6,018 nucleotides of DNA from Elusimicrobiota bacterium (GTDB lineage Bacteria; Elusimicrobiota; Elusimicrobia; 2-02-FULL-39-32), in the NCBI GenBank assembly GCA_023249715.1, contig JAHFCA010000098.1, positions 1-6,018 on the forward strand. Reading direction: 5' to 3'. Below, in pieces: positions 1-5,827 of this stretch. The notes under the pieces were generated by a model. That model saw only the letters and a program-made list of their open reading frames with translations, was not told the DNA's origin and searched no databases. Each line of letters begins with the position of its first letter. Position 1 is the first letter of the stretch. The translations under genes were made by a program, and so were the position numbers.

Positions 1-1106
1 GCCGCAATTAAATTTTTGTAAACAGCTCCGCGCAACACGGGCAAATAGAGTCCTCCAAAAATTCCATGCCAATAAGCGCAATTGCATTGGCCCGCCCAGA
101 CTTTGGTTTGCGCTTCTTCCAGCTTTTGGGCCACTGCTTTAGATGGTAATTTTTTTATTTTTTTAAAATTCTGAACTTTTTTGCTTAAACGCAACATCTT
201 TTTATGCATCCAGTCGGATTCTGGGTACTTCGCCAGGAAATTGCGCCAAAAACCTTTTGACCATTCCAACATTTCGGAATAGGAGGCGCAGGGAATATAG
301 GTTTTCCCTAAGGGAGCTGTCGCGCAGCGGTATTCGCTGAATGTTTGAGTATAAATCCATGAAGAGTTTTTTTCTAAGAGTGAGATAAAGGTTTCCAACC
401 ACCCGTCCGTATAGACGTTTTTATAGGTGTCCGGCCAAAGCCCAAATTTTTCCCCATCGTCCATTAGCGTGAGACAAGGATTTGGGATGGTGCTTTCATC
501 GGCCGCGACTTTAAAAATTTTTATGACTTCTTCGGGTTTTTTAAAGGGAATGGCATATCTCAATTCTTTCGAAATGGGAAAGATGTCCAAAGCAAAACCG
601 AGCTCTTCCACCTTGTAATAGCCGCGCAGTTTGGATTCGTCCAAACCACTCAGCGTAAAGTGATTATCGTCTAAAACGGTGTATTCCATGTCACTTTCGC
701 GTAGCGGCTGCGGCAAATGGGGTTCCCACACTCTCTCAGCGCACCACATTCCCCGCGGCGTATACAAGAATTTATTTTTAAGATATTGATTTAATTTTTT
801 TATTTGTCCGATTTTGTCGGAGTTAGGAATCATGGGGAGGATGGGTTCATAAAACCCTCCCGAAAGAAGTTCTAGTTGTTTGCGCTCTACCATCGCAGCC
901 ACTATGTCTAAGGTGTCGGGATGATGGTTTTCCAGCCATTCCCAAAGGATTCCGGTACAGTGAAGATTCCAGTGAATGGCGGGATGCTTGAATAAAATAT
1001 CGAAGAAGGGGCGATAGGACTTCTGGTAGGCTTCTTCAAAAACGCTGTCAAAGTTCCCAATGGGCTGATGATTGTGATTCCCAAATAAGAATGTTATTTT
1101 AGCCAT
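1..1106 (-). CDS. GH57 family 4-alpha-glucanotransferase / alpha-amylase (partial, N-terminal 368 residues)
   Basis: The frame is open from an ATG at 1106 to the left edge, so the C-terminus is missing. GH57 enzymes of this type transfer or hydrolyse alpha-1,4-glucan chains by a retaining mechanism, usually in the cytoplasm on glycogen or maltodextrins. All five GH57 signature regions are visible: HNHQP (11-15), SGGFYEP (82-88), WCAERVWEP (121-129), MDDGEKFGLWP (215-225) and YWHGIFGGLYLP (345-356). By analogy with the Thermococcus litoralis glucanotransferase, E124 should be the nucleophile and D216 or D217 the acid/base. The WHGIFGG form of region 5 is typical of the 4-alpha-glucanotransferase/amylase subgroup rather than GH57 branching enzymes or amylopullulanases. 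Full-length relatives are about 650 residues, so roughly half is present. There is no signal peptide. The ATG lies 17 bases after the EIIA stop without a clear ribosome binding site, so it is probably in the same operon. Transferase versus amylase activity cannot be decided here. Confidence 0.93.
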   Translation of the reverse strand, partial: MAKITFLFGNHNHQPIGNFDSVFEEAYQKSYRPFFDILFKHPAIHWNLHCTGILWEWLENHHPDTLDIVAAMVERKQLELLSGGFYEPILPMIPNSDKIGQIKKLNQYLKNKFLYTPRGMWCAERVWEPHLPQPLRESDMEYTVLDDNHFTLSGLDESKLRGYYKVEELGFALDIFPISKELRYAIPFKKPEEVIKIFKVAADESTIPNPCLTLMDDGEKFGLWPDTYKNVYTDGWLETFISLLEKNSSWIYTQTFSEYRCATAPLGKTYIPCASYSEMLEWSKGFWRNFLAKYPESDWMHKKMLRLSKKVQNFKKIKKLPSKAVAQKLEEAQTKVWAGQCNCAYWHGIFGGLYLPVLRGAVYKNLIA

Positions 1107-1123
1107 AAGATAAAACTTATTTT

Positions 1124-1537
1124 TTAAGCATGGGTCGTCGCATGCTTAATTCCCTTTTGGCCGTCGGCTAAAACTTTTTCAGCTAGTTCTTTTAAGGGAA
1201 GACGGGTGCGATAACTCAAAGAGGAAATCACCATCGGTAGATTGACCCCAGTTAGAATTTCAATGGGCCGCTCTGAAGAATAGAGTGTTTTTAGACAGGC
1301 GTTGGTGGGGCTGCTGCCAAAAAGATCGGTTAAAATTAAAACTCCTTCTCCCTCTTCCCCCTGTTCTTTAAAACAATTTTCAATCTGTTCGGAAAGATGT
1401 CGGCATAGCCTATCCAAGGATTCGTTTTCATGCAGATTGAGAGCGATGACCCCTTTCTGTTTTCCAAGCATCCGTTCCGCCTCCTGGATAAAGGGAGTGG
1501 CGGTATCTAAGTGGGTCACAACAATAATGCCTATCAT
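1124..1537 (-). CDS. PTS mannose-family EIIA domain protein (EIIA-Man type, stand-alone)
   Basis: A 137-residue cytoplasmic phosphocarrier of the mannose/fructose/sorbose PTS EIIA fold. Such domains accept a phosphoryl group from phospho-HPr on a histidine near the N-terminus. Visible family marks are VVTH (6-9) with H9 as the expected phospho-site (E. coli ManX H10), LTDLFGSSPTNA (69-80), whose D71 matches the aspartate that contacts the active histidine, and TGVNLPM (96-102). Length matches a single EIIA domain; there is no fused EIIB and no EIIB/C/D gene next to it, so a regulatory rather than transport role is inferred. Its ATG overlaps the rapZ stop as ATGA, implying translational coupling. 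This pairing of rapZ with a mannose-type EIIA is known from proteobacterial PTS-Ntr clusters, where HPr normally follows; here a GH57 gene follows instead. DhaM-type EIIA for dihydroxyacetone kinase is an alternative, but no dha genes are seen. Confidence 0.92.
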   Translation of the reverse strand: MIGIIVVTHLDTATPFIQEAERMLGKQKGVIALNLHENESLDRLCRHLSEQIENCFKEQGEEGEGVLILTDLFGSSPTNACLKTLYSSERPIEILTGVNLPMVISSLSYRTRLPLKELAEKVLADGQKGIKHATTHA

Positions 1538-2415
1538 CGTATTTGGGAATGATCTAAATCGCGATGATGTAACGCGATGGGATATCCTTTTTTTCTTAAA
1601 AAACGGGCGCAGACTTCGGCAATCGTCACGGAGCGGTGTTTCCCTCCGGTGCAGCCAATGGCGAGGGTGGTATGGGATTTCCCCTCTTTAATAAATTTAG
1701 GCAAGCAGTAACCGAGGATCGGCAAAAATTTATTTAAAAAGCTTTGGCATTCGGGATTTTTAAGCACATAATTTCGCACCGACGCAGACAATCCAGTTTT
1801 ATGGTGCAGAGAAGGAACATAGTTTGGATTGGGCAAAAAACGGACGTCCCAAACAATATCGGCATCGGGTGGAATTCCATGTTTATACCCAAAAGAGTAA
1901 ATGGAAACGTGCAATGTTTTTTGTAAGGTGGTTGGCAGCGAAGACGCTACCATCTCTTTGAGTTCAGAGAGGGTAAGATCGGTCGTATCTATAATTTTGT
2001 CGGATTTTTCTCTGATTTCTTGGAGCCGAGTTCTTTCTTCTAGAATGCCTTCTTGAATTCCTTTCCCCATGGGGTGTTTACGACGAGTTTCTGAAAATCT
2101 TTTTAAAAGAGTGGCGTTAGTGGCATCTAAAAAAAGAGTCCAGGTTTTAATTCCCCGTAGCTTTAATTCGTCCAGGCCTGAATATAAATATTTAAAAAAT
2201 TTTCCTTCTCTGACATCGATTCCTAAAGCCACTTTGCGCATAGACGTTCCCGATTTAACAATCAGATCGCCAAAATTTGGAATCAGGGGAGAGGGTAAAT
2301 TATCGGCGCAAAAAAATCCAAAATCTTCCAAACAGTTTAGGGCTTGGCTTTTACCTGCTCCGGAAATACCGGTGACCAACACGCATAAGAACTGATTTTT
2401 GGAAGGAGGGTTCAT
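1534..2415 (-). CDS. rapZ: RapZ (YvcJ/YhbJ family) nucleotide-binding regulator
   Basis: A 293-residue protein (E. coli 284). In E. coli RapZ binds glucosamine-6-phosphate and the small RNAs GlmY/GlmZ and so sets GlmS synthesis and amino-sugar supply for the envelope; in many other bacteria the role is less clear. The N-terminal P-loop domain has a Walker A GISGAGKS (16-23) and FLDATN (95-100). The C-terminal domain has FGYKHGIPPDADIVWDVRF (175-193), PNPNY (196-200) and GCTGGKHRSV (254-263), all family hallmarks. The extreme C-terminus reads HHRDLDHSQIR and lacks the basic run that E. coli RapZ uses for RNA binding. The ATG at 2415 lies 19 bases after the hprK stop without a clear Shine-Dalgarno; the stop overlaps the next EIIA gene by 4 bases. 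No glmS or recognisable GlmZ-like RNA is present in the window. Confidence 0.96.
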   Translation of the reverse strand: MNPPSKNQFLCVLVTGISGAGKSQALNCLEDFGFFCADNLPSPLIPNFGDLIVKSGTSMRKVALGIDVREGKFFKYLYSGLDELKLRGIKTWTLFLDATNATLLKRFSETRRKHPMGKGIQEGILEERTRLQEIREKSDKIIDTTDLTLSELKEMVASSLPTTLQKTLHVSIYSFGYKHGIPPDADIVWDVRFLPNPNYVPSLHHKTGLSASVRNYVLKNPECQSFLNKFLPILGYCLPKFIKEGKSHTTLAIGCTGGKHRSVTIAEVCARFLRKKGYPIALHHRDLDHSQIR

Positions 2416-2434
2416 TTTTAAAATCTAAGAAATT

Positions 2435-3442
2435 CTATCGCCTTCGGTAGGGAGTCCGTTTGGGTTCTTCTGTCGGCAGTTTTAACGCCGATGGTTTCGG
2501 GAGGGGTCGAACGGGAGATCCTTTAATGGCATTGAGCAAATTTTTTTCCATTTCCTGGGCGCTGTTAATGCCTCGCGCTTTTAAACGCTGGTGGAGAGCG
2601 GCCACCTCAATTAACACCGCTAAATTTCTTCCCGGACGAACTGGCATGGTAATGCGCGGGATGCGCACTCCCAAAACTTCTAAAGAATGTTCTTCTAATC
2701 CTACCCGATCGTATTCTTTGGTTTCGTCCCACATCTCGAGGTGTATGGCCAACTCTATGCGGCTGAAATCTAAAATGGCGCTCACTCCAAAAAGTTGTTT
2801 TACGTCAATAATGCCAATGCCCCGCACTTCCATGTGGTGTTTAATCACTTCATTGGCCGGCTTTCCAATTAAGATTGCGCCGGTTCTATGCTGAACTCGC
2901 ACCACGTCATCCGATACCAGCATATGGCCTCGTTTAATCAGTTCTAACGCGCATTCCGATTTTCCTATTCCGGAATTTCCCGAAATTAAAACTCCCAGTC
3001 CATAAACTTCCGTTAAAACACCATGGATAGTAATGGTGGGAGAAAGACGTTCTTCCAGATAGTTCGTAAGTTCGGCAATAAGGTTTGCGGTTTCTAAAGA
3101 AGTGACGAACAAAGGAAGCTGAAATTGGTCGGAAAGTTCTAGAAGTTCGGGGCGAGGCGTCATCTGGTACGTTAAGATAATGCAGGGCATCTTAAACTTA
3201 AGAAAATCTTTTAGGGCTTGCGGCTGTTTTAGAGCCACCTGGTTAATGTAGGCGTGTTCCCCCCGACCAATAACCTGGATTCTTTCCCAACGAAAATTTT
3301 CTAAAAAACTACCCAAGGCCAAGCCCGGACGGTTTAAATCGATAACGGTGATTTCTCTATTTAAACCGGCGGAACCAGCCAAAATTTTTAAATCTAAACT
3401 TTGGGCTTTTTCTCTGTAAAATTCCTCAACGGTTAAAGCCAT
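2435..3442 (-). CDS. hprK: HPr kinase/phosphorylase
   Basis: A 335-residue bifunctional enzyme that phosphorylates HPr on its regulatory serine with ATP or PPi and removes that phosphate by phosphorolysis. The N-terminal domain (about 1-130) is the Hpr_kinase_N fold. The catalytic core shows TIHGV with H140, Walker A GNSGIGKS (155-162), LVSDDVV with D178/D179, the family signature around VRGIGIIDVKQLFGVSA (206-222) and the C-terminal K-loop MPVRPGRNLAVLIEVAA (266-282). All expected catalytic residues are present. After about residue 308 there is a Pro/Lys/Arg-rich tail ending PYRRR, longer than in well-studied Firmicute enzymes. The ATG shares a base with the ptsN stop (TAATG), so translation is probably coupled. 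The HPr substrate gene is not in the window; it should be encoded elsewhere or beyond the left edge. Confidence 0.97.
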   Translation of the reverse strand: MALTVEEFYREKAQSLDLKILAGSAGLNREITVIDLNRPGLALGSFLENFRWERIQVIGRGEHAYINQVALKQPQALKDFLKFKMPCIILTYQMTPRPELLELSDQFQLPLFVTSLETANLIAELTNYLEERLSPTITIHGVLTEVYGLGVLISGNSGIGKSECALELIKRGHMLVSDDVVRVQHRTGAILIGKPANEVIKHHMEVRGIGIIDVKQLFGVSAILDFSRIELAIHLEMWDETKEYDRVGLEEHSLEVLGVRIPRITMPVRPGRNLAVLIEVAALHQRLKARGINSAQEMEKNLLNAIKGSPVRPLPKPSALKLPTEEPKRTPYRRR

Positions 3443-3921
3443 TAATATTCGTTTTCGTCTTGGATCTGTTTAAGAACTTCCTCCGGACTTTTGGATTCTC
3501 TTAACGCTTGTCTGAAAAATTTATCTTTAAGGAGCCTGGAGATTTTGGCTAAAATTTTTAAATGGGTCCCGGTAGAATTTTGCGGGGCAATTAAAATGAA
3601 GAAAAGATGCACCGGCTCTCCATCCAGCGCGTTAAAATCGATTCCCTTTCTGGAAATTCCCACGGCCATTTGGATATCTTCTAAATCGTCGCTTTTGCCA
3701 TGGGGAATAGCCACTCCTTGTCCGATTCCCGTGGAACCGAGTTCTTCTCGATCTTGAAGAGTTTTTAAGACCTTCTCTGGATTTTTCATCTTTTTATTGG
3801 TGGCAAGCAGGCTGACTAATTCTTTTAGAACTTCTTTTTTAGTTTGACTTTTTAAATCGATATGAATACAGGAGACGGGTAAATAATCTAATAGGCTTAA
3901 GGTGGATTCTTTGCTAGTCAT
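3442..3921 (-). CDS. ptsN: EIIA-Ntr, nitrogen-regulatory PTS phosphocarrier
   Basis: A 159-residue cytoplasmic EIIA of the fructose/Ntr class (E. coli PtsN is 163). It takes phosphate from the PTS-Ntr chain (EI-Ntr, NPr) and in Proteobacteria regulates potassium transport, stringent response and other partners by its phosphorylation state. Visible marks are GVAIPHGK (69-76) with H74 as the phospho-site, the preceding REELGSTGIGQG segment (58-69), and HLFFILIAPQ (105-114) followed by H120, matching E. coli H120. I chose the ATG at 3921 over an in-frame TTG at 3969: it has an upstream GAGGA at 3932-3936, gives the usual family length, and avoids a 35-base overlap with hpf. It then starts 13 bases after the hpf stop. 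The stop shares one base with the hprK ATG. Confidence 0.94.
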   Translation of the reverse strand: MTSKESTLSLLDYLPVSCIHIDLKSQTKKEVLKELVSLLATNKKMKNPEKVLKTLQDREELGSTGIGQGVAIPHGKSDDLEDIQMAVGISRKGIDFNALDGEPVHLFFILIAPQNSTGTHLKILAKISRLLKDKFFRQALRESKSPEEVLKQIQDENEY

Positions 3922-3931
3922 AGAAGTGGGG

Positions 3932-3936
3932 TCCTC
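3932..3936 (-). promoter_or_regulatory. Ribosome binding site deciding the ptsN start
   Basis: GAGGA on the minus strand, overlapping the hpf TGA stop (3935-3937), sits 10 bases before the ATG at 3921. It is one of only two recognisable Shine-Dalgarno sequences in the window and supports that ATG over the upstream in-frame TTG. Its overlap with the hpf stop would suit termination-reinitiation coupling. Confidence 0.6.
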
Positions 3937-4477
3937 AACTTTCCTCTGTTTGAATAAGGTCAAAACCAAATTTCCCTTTTTTACAAAGGATATGAATGGC
4001 GTTACTTTTTTCGTCTATAAAGGGGAAGGCCGGTTGATCTCTAATTTCTATTTCTTCGATGGCTTGGTCCAACGATAAAGGTTTTAAAGTAATTTTTGTG
4101 ACCTCTAATATCTTTTTGTTTCTCTCTGTAGAGGGCGCGGCTGCGGTTGCCGTTTCCAAAGGAGTTCTCTTTTTAAATGTGTTCTCATGTCGGTGGTTTC
4201 TTTCCTTATCTTTGGTGCGGGTTAAATGAAGATCGAGCTTATGGACGGCGCTGTCGATGGCGGAATAAAGATCGGCCGATTCTTCTTTGGTGCGAAAGGT
4301 GTTGCCGGGGGTATGGACGATGAGTTCAGCGCTTTGCCTATGTTTTTCTACAGAGAGTACGGCTTGCGCCCAAATAATAGAATTGTAATAACGCTGCGCT
4401 TTTTCCACTTTTTTGTGGACATAATCGCTCAAAGCCGGAGTTAACTCCAAATGACGGGCCCGGATATTTAATTCCAT
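3935..4477 (-). CDS. hpf: Long-form ribosome hibernation promoting factor (HPF/RaiA family)
   Basis: A 180-residue protein that binds the 30S decoding region and, in its long form, dimerises 70S ribosomes into inactive 100S particles without RMF. The N-terminal S30AE domain (about 1-100) begins MELNIRARHLELTPAL and contains the SVEKHR (42-47) and YSAIDSAVHKLDLHL (71-85) segments typical of the family. A variable polar linker rich in Ala/Thr (about 100-125) leads to the C-terminal dimerisation domain (about 126-178) with KPLSLDQAIEEIEI (132-145), FPFIDE (151-156) and KGKFGFDLI (167-175). Short gammaproteobacterial HPF (about 95 residues) lacks this second domain. The ATG at 4477 is the natural family start. 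It is the first gene after a 43-base gap containing a likely promoter, and there is no Shine-Dalgarno before it. hpf lies between lpt and ptsN as in Proteobacteria, but rpoN is absent upstream. Confidence 0.96.
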   Translation of the reverse strand: MELNIRARHLELTPALSDYVHKKVEKAQRYYNSIIWAQAVLSVEKHRQSAELIVHTPGNTFRTKEESADLYSAIDSAVHKLDLHLTRTKDKERNHRHENTFKKRTPLETATAAAPSTERNKKILEVTKITLKPLSLDQAIEEIEIRDQPAFPFIDEKSNAIHILCKKGKFGFDLIQTEES

Positions 4478-4488
4478 TGGTAAAGCTT

Positions 4489-4517
4489 ATTTTATATCTT
4501 GAAAAATAAAGAGTCAA
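4489..4517 (-). promoter_or_regulatory. Predicted sigma70-type promoter for hpf and downstream genes
   Basis: On the minus strand TTGACT (4517-4512) and TAAAAT (4494-4489) are separated by exactly 17 bases; each matches the sigma70 consensus at five of six positions. An overlapping TATAAA (4496-4491) with a 15-base spacer is a weaker alternative. The predicted transcription start is near 4482, only about 5 bases before the hpf ATG, so the transcript would be almost leaderless. The element fills the only sizeable intergenic gap in the cluster. It is a consensus match in AT-rich DNA without experimental support. Confidence 0.5.
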
Positions 4518-4520
4518 AAA

Positions 4521-5240
4521 TTATATTTGGAATTGGTCACCTAAATAAACTTTTCTGGCTTCGGGGCTCTTTAAGAGCGCTTGCCCATTCCCTTCTAAAA
4601 GCACTTTTCCTTGATAGATAATGTAAGCTCGGTCAATGATTTTTAATGTGTCCCGAACATTGTGATCCGTGATTAGAATTCCCAGGCCGTCCGCTTTTAA
4701 CTGATTTAAAATATTTTGCAGGTCATTGACGGTAATAGGATCTATTCCCACAAAAGGTTCATCCAGCAATATAAACTTAGGTTCAGAAATAAGGGCCCGG
4801 GCAATCTCGAGCCTTCTTTTTTCTCCTCCCGAAAGATTTCCCGCAATTTGGCGTCTTAGATCCTTAAGGCCCAGCTGTTCTAAAAGTTTCTCTTCCTTTT
4901 CTTTTTTAATATTTAAATCTAAAGGCAAGAGCTCTAAAATAATTTTCAAGTTTTCTTCTACGGAGAGTCTTCTAAAGATGGAAGGTTCTTGAGGAAGGAA
5001 TCCAATTCCTTTTTTAGCTCTTATATACATAGGAATATTAGAAATGTCACTCCCTCCTAATTCTACTTTTCCCCCTTCTGATTTAATCATGCCAACCACT
5101 AAATAAAAAGTGCTTGTCTTTCCAGCGCCGTTGGGCCCCAGGAGCCCGACAATTTCTCCGGCATTGACGGTGAGGGAAATGCCATCGACAACGGTGCGGG
5201 AGCCATAGGATTTTTTTAAATTTTCGGCTCTCAATATCAT
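4521..5240 (-). CDS. lptB: LptB, ATPase of the lipopolysaccharide export ABC transporter
   Basis: A 239-residue cytoplasmic ABC ATPase that, as a dimer with LptF/LptG, powers LPS extraction from the inner membrane towards LptC and LptA. The full motif set is present: Walker A GPNGAGKT (35-42), Q-loop FLPQEPSIF with Q84, signature LSGGE (136-140), Walker B FILLDE with E161 (156-161), and the switch histidine H193 in TDHNV. The segment QEPSIFRRLSV after the Q-loop is characteristic of LptB and includes the aromatic residue (F89, E. coli F90) that contacts the coupling helices of LptF/G, separating it from amino-acid transport ATPases. The length equals that of E. coli LptB (241). Its ATG overlaps the lptA stop as ATGA and has a Shine-Dalgarno at 5248-5251. 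LptF/G are not in the window. Confidence 0.97.
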   Translation of the reverse strand: MILRAENLKKSYGSRTVVDGISLTVNAGEIVGLLGPNGAGKTSTFYLVVGMIKSEGGKVELGGSDISNIPMYIRAKKGIGFLPQEPSIFRRLSVEENLKIILELLPLDLNIKKEKEEKLLEQLGLKDLRRQIAGNLSGGEKRRLEIARALISEPKFILLDEPFVGIDPITVNDLQNILNQLKADGLGILITDHNVRDTLKIIDRAYIIYQGKVLLEGNGQALLKSPEARKVYLGDQFQI

Positions 5241-5827
5241 GGTTGAGCCTCGGTTAATAGAACGACTCCGGAAACCTTGCCGGTAAAGTGAATGGTTTTT
5301 TTATCGGTCCAGGCTTGGATTTCATTGGCGCTAATTTCGGTTTTATGTTCTGGAGCCGTGATATGGAATTCGGGCCTTCCTCCGCTGGCAGACAGTTTTT
5401 TTTCTAAATTAGAAAAATGAACTTCATTGGCGTTTAAAGTGGAATTGGCTTGATAGACAAAAACATTCCCATAGGCTGAAAGTTCTTCGTTAGGGATTTC
5501 AAAAAGAATTCTATCCGCTTTTAAGGTAATAGAAGGTTGGGGAGGGTTATTGCGTTTCCAAACCGCCCTGGGGTCACCCAATAACTCGCCGCATTTTGTG
5601 GTTTCATTAAAACGAGCAAAATCAGAGTACGATTCTAAAACGTCTTTCGATTCGAGCTCATACGCAATCCATACGTTTCCTTTGGCCTCGAATTCGCGGC
5701 CACTATTTTTTGAAATCGTTTCATCGGCAGAAATTCTTAAAGGCCCGAGAGGGGTTTCTCGGATGGCGCTAAGGGTGGAGGCAAGAGAGAAAAAAAATAA
5801 AAGAAATGAGAAATATTTTAATCGCAT
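5237..5827 (-). CDS. lptA: LptA-like periplasmic LPS transport protein (OstA-like domain)
   Basis: A 196-residue exported protein, close to E. coli LptA (185). LptA polymerises into a beta-jellyroll bridge carrying LPS across the periplasm between LptC and LptD. A signal peptide is clear: RLK at 2-4, a Phe/Leu-rich core (about 5-15) and a probable cleavage after LSA at residue 21. The mature part has four imperfect OstA-type units: ISADE to FEAKGNVWI (32-54), LKADRIL to LSAYGNVFV (102-124), LNANEVHF to SASGG (131-150) and ISANEIQ to HFTGKV (165-185), plus a LLGDPRAVW segment (82-90). It sits between lptC (TAATG overlap) and lptB (ATGA overlap), which supports the assignment more strongly than sequence alone, since LptA is poorly conserved. 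There is no Shine-Dalgarno, so translation probably depends on coupling to lptC. Confidence 0.9.
   Translation of the reverse strand: MRLKYFSFLLFFFSLASTLSAIRETPLGPLRISADETISKNSGREFEAKGNVWIAYELESKDVLESYSDFARFNETTKCGELLGDPRAVWKRNNPPQPSITLKADRILFEIPNEELSAYGNVFVYQANSTLNANEVHFSNLEKKLSASGGRPEFHITAPEHKTEISANEIQAWTDKKTIHFTGKVSGVVLLTEAQP
5248..5251 (-). promoter_or_regulatory. Ribosome binding site of lptB
   Basis: GAGG on the minus strand, 7 bases before the lptB ATG at 5240 and inside the end of lptA. With the ptsN site it is one of only two clear Shine-Dalgarno matches here, and it confirms the lptB start. Confidence 0.6.

Noticed and set aside
202..402. Minus-strand 66-residue open frame
   Set aside because: It is out of frame with, and wholly inside, the GH57 coding region, whose frame is unbroken with all family motifs; the protein has no recognisable features.
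1107..1123. Possible promoter or terminator between the EIIA and GH57 genes
   Set aside because: Only 17 AT-rich bases, no hairpin and no convincing -35/-10 pair.
1302..1691. Plus-strand 129-residue open frame across the EIIA/rapZ junction
   Set aside because: Antisense to two well-supported genes; Ser/Arg-rich composition typical of a shadow frame, with no domain.
2069..2894. Plus-strand frames of 108 and 144 residues antisense to rapZ and hprK
   Set aside because: Both lie opposite conserved catalytic regions and show no family motif; the opposite strand fully explains the open frames.
3376..3560. Recurring AAAATTTTTAAA-like strings (near 3379 and 3549), seen as a possible repeat or operator
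   Set aside because: Both fall inside coding sequence where they encode Lys/Ile/Leu-rich segments (KILA/AKIL) in AT-rich codons; the flanks do not match.
4478..4520. Possible intrinsic terminator after lptB
   Set aside because: The gap has T-runs on the minus strand but no GC-rich stem before them; only a short AAGCTT palindrome is present, so readthrough from lptB is likely.
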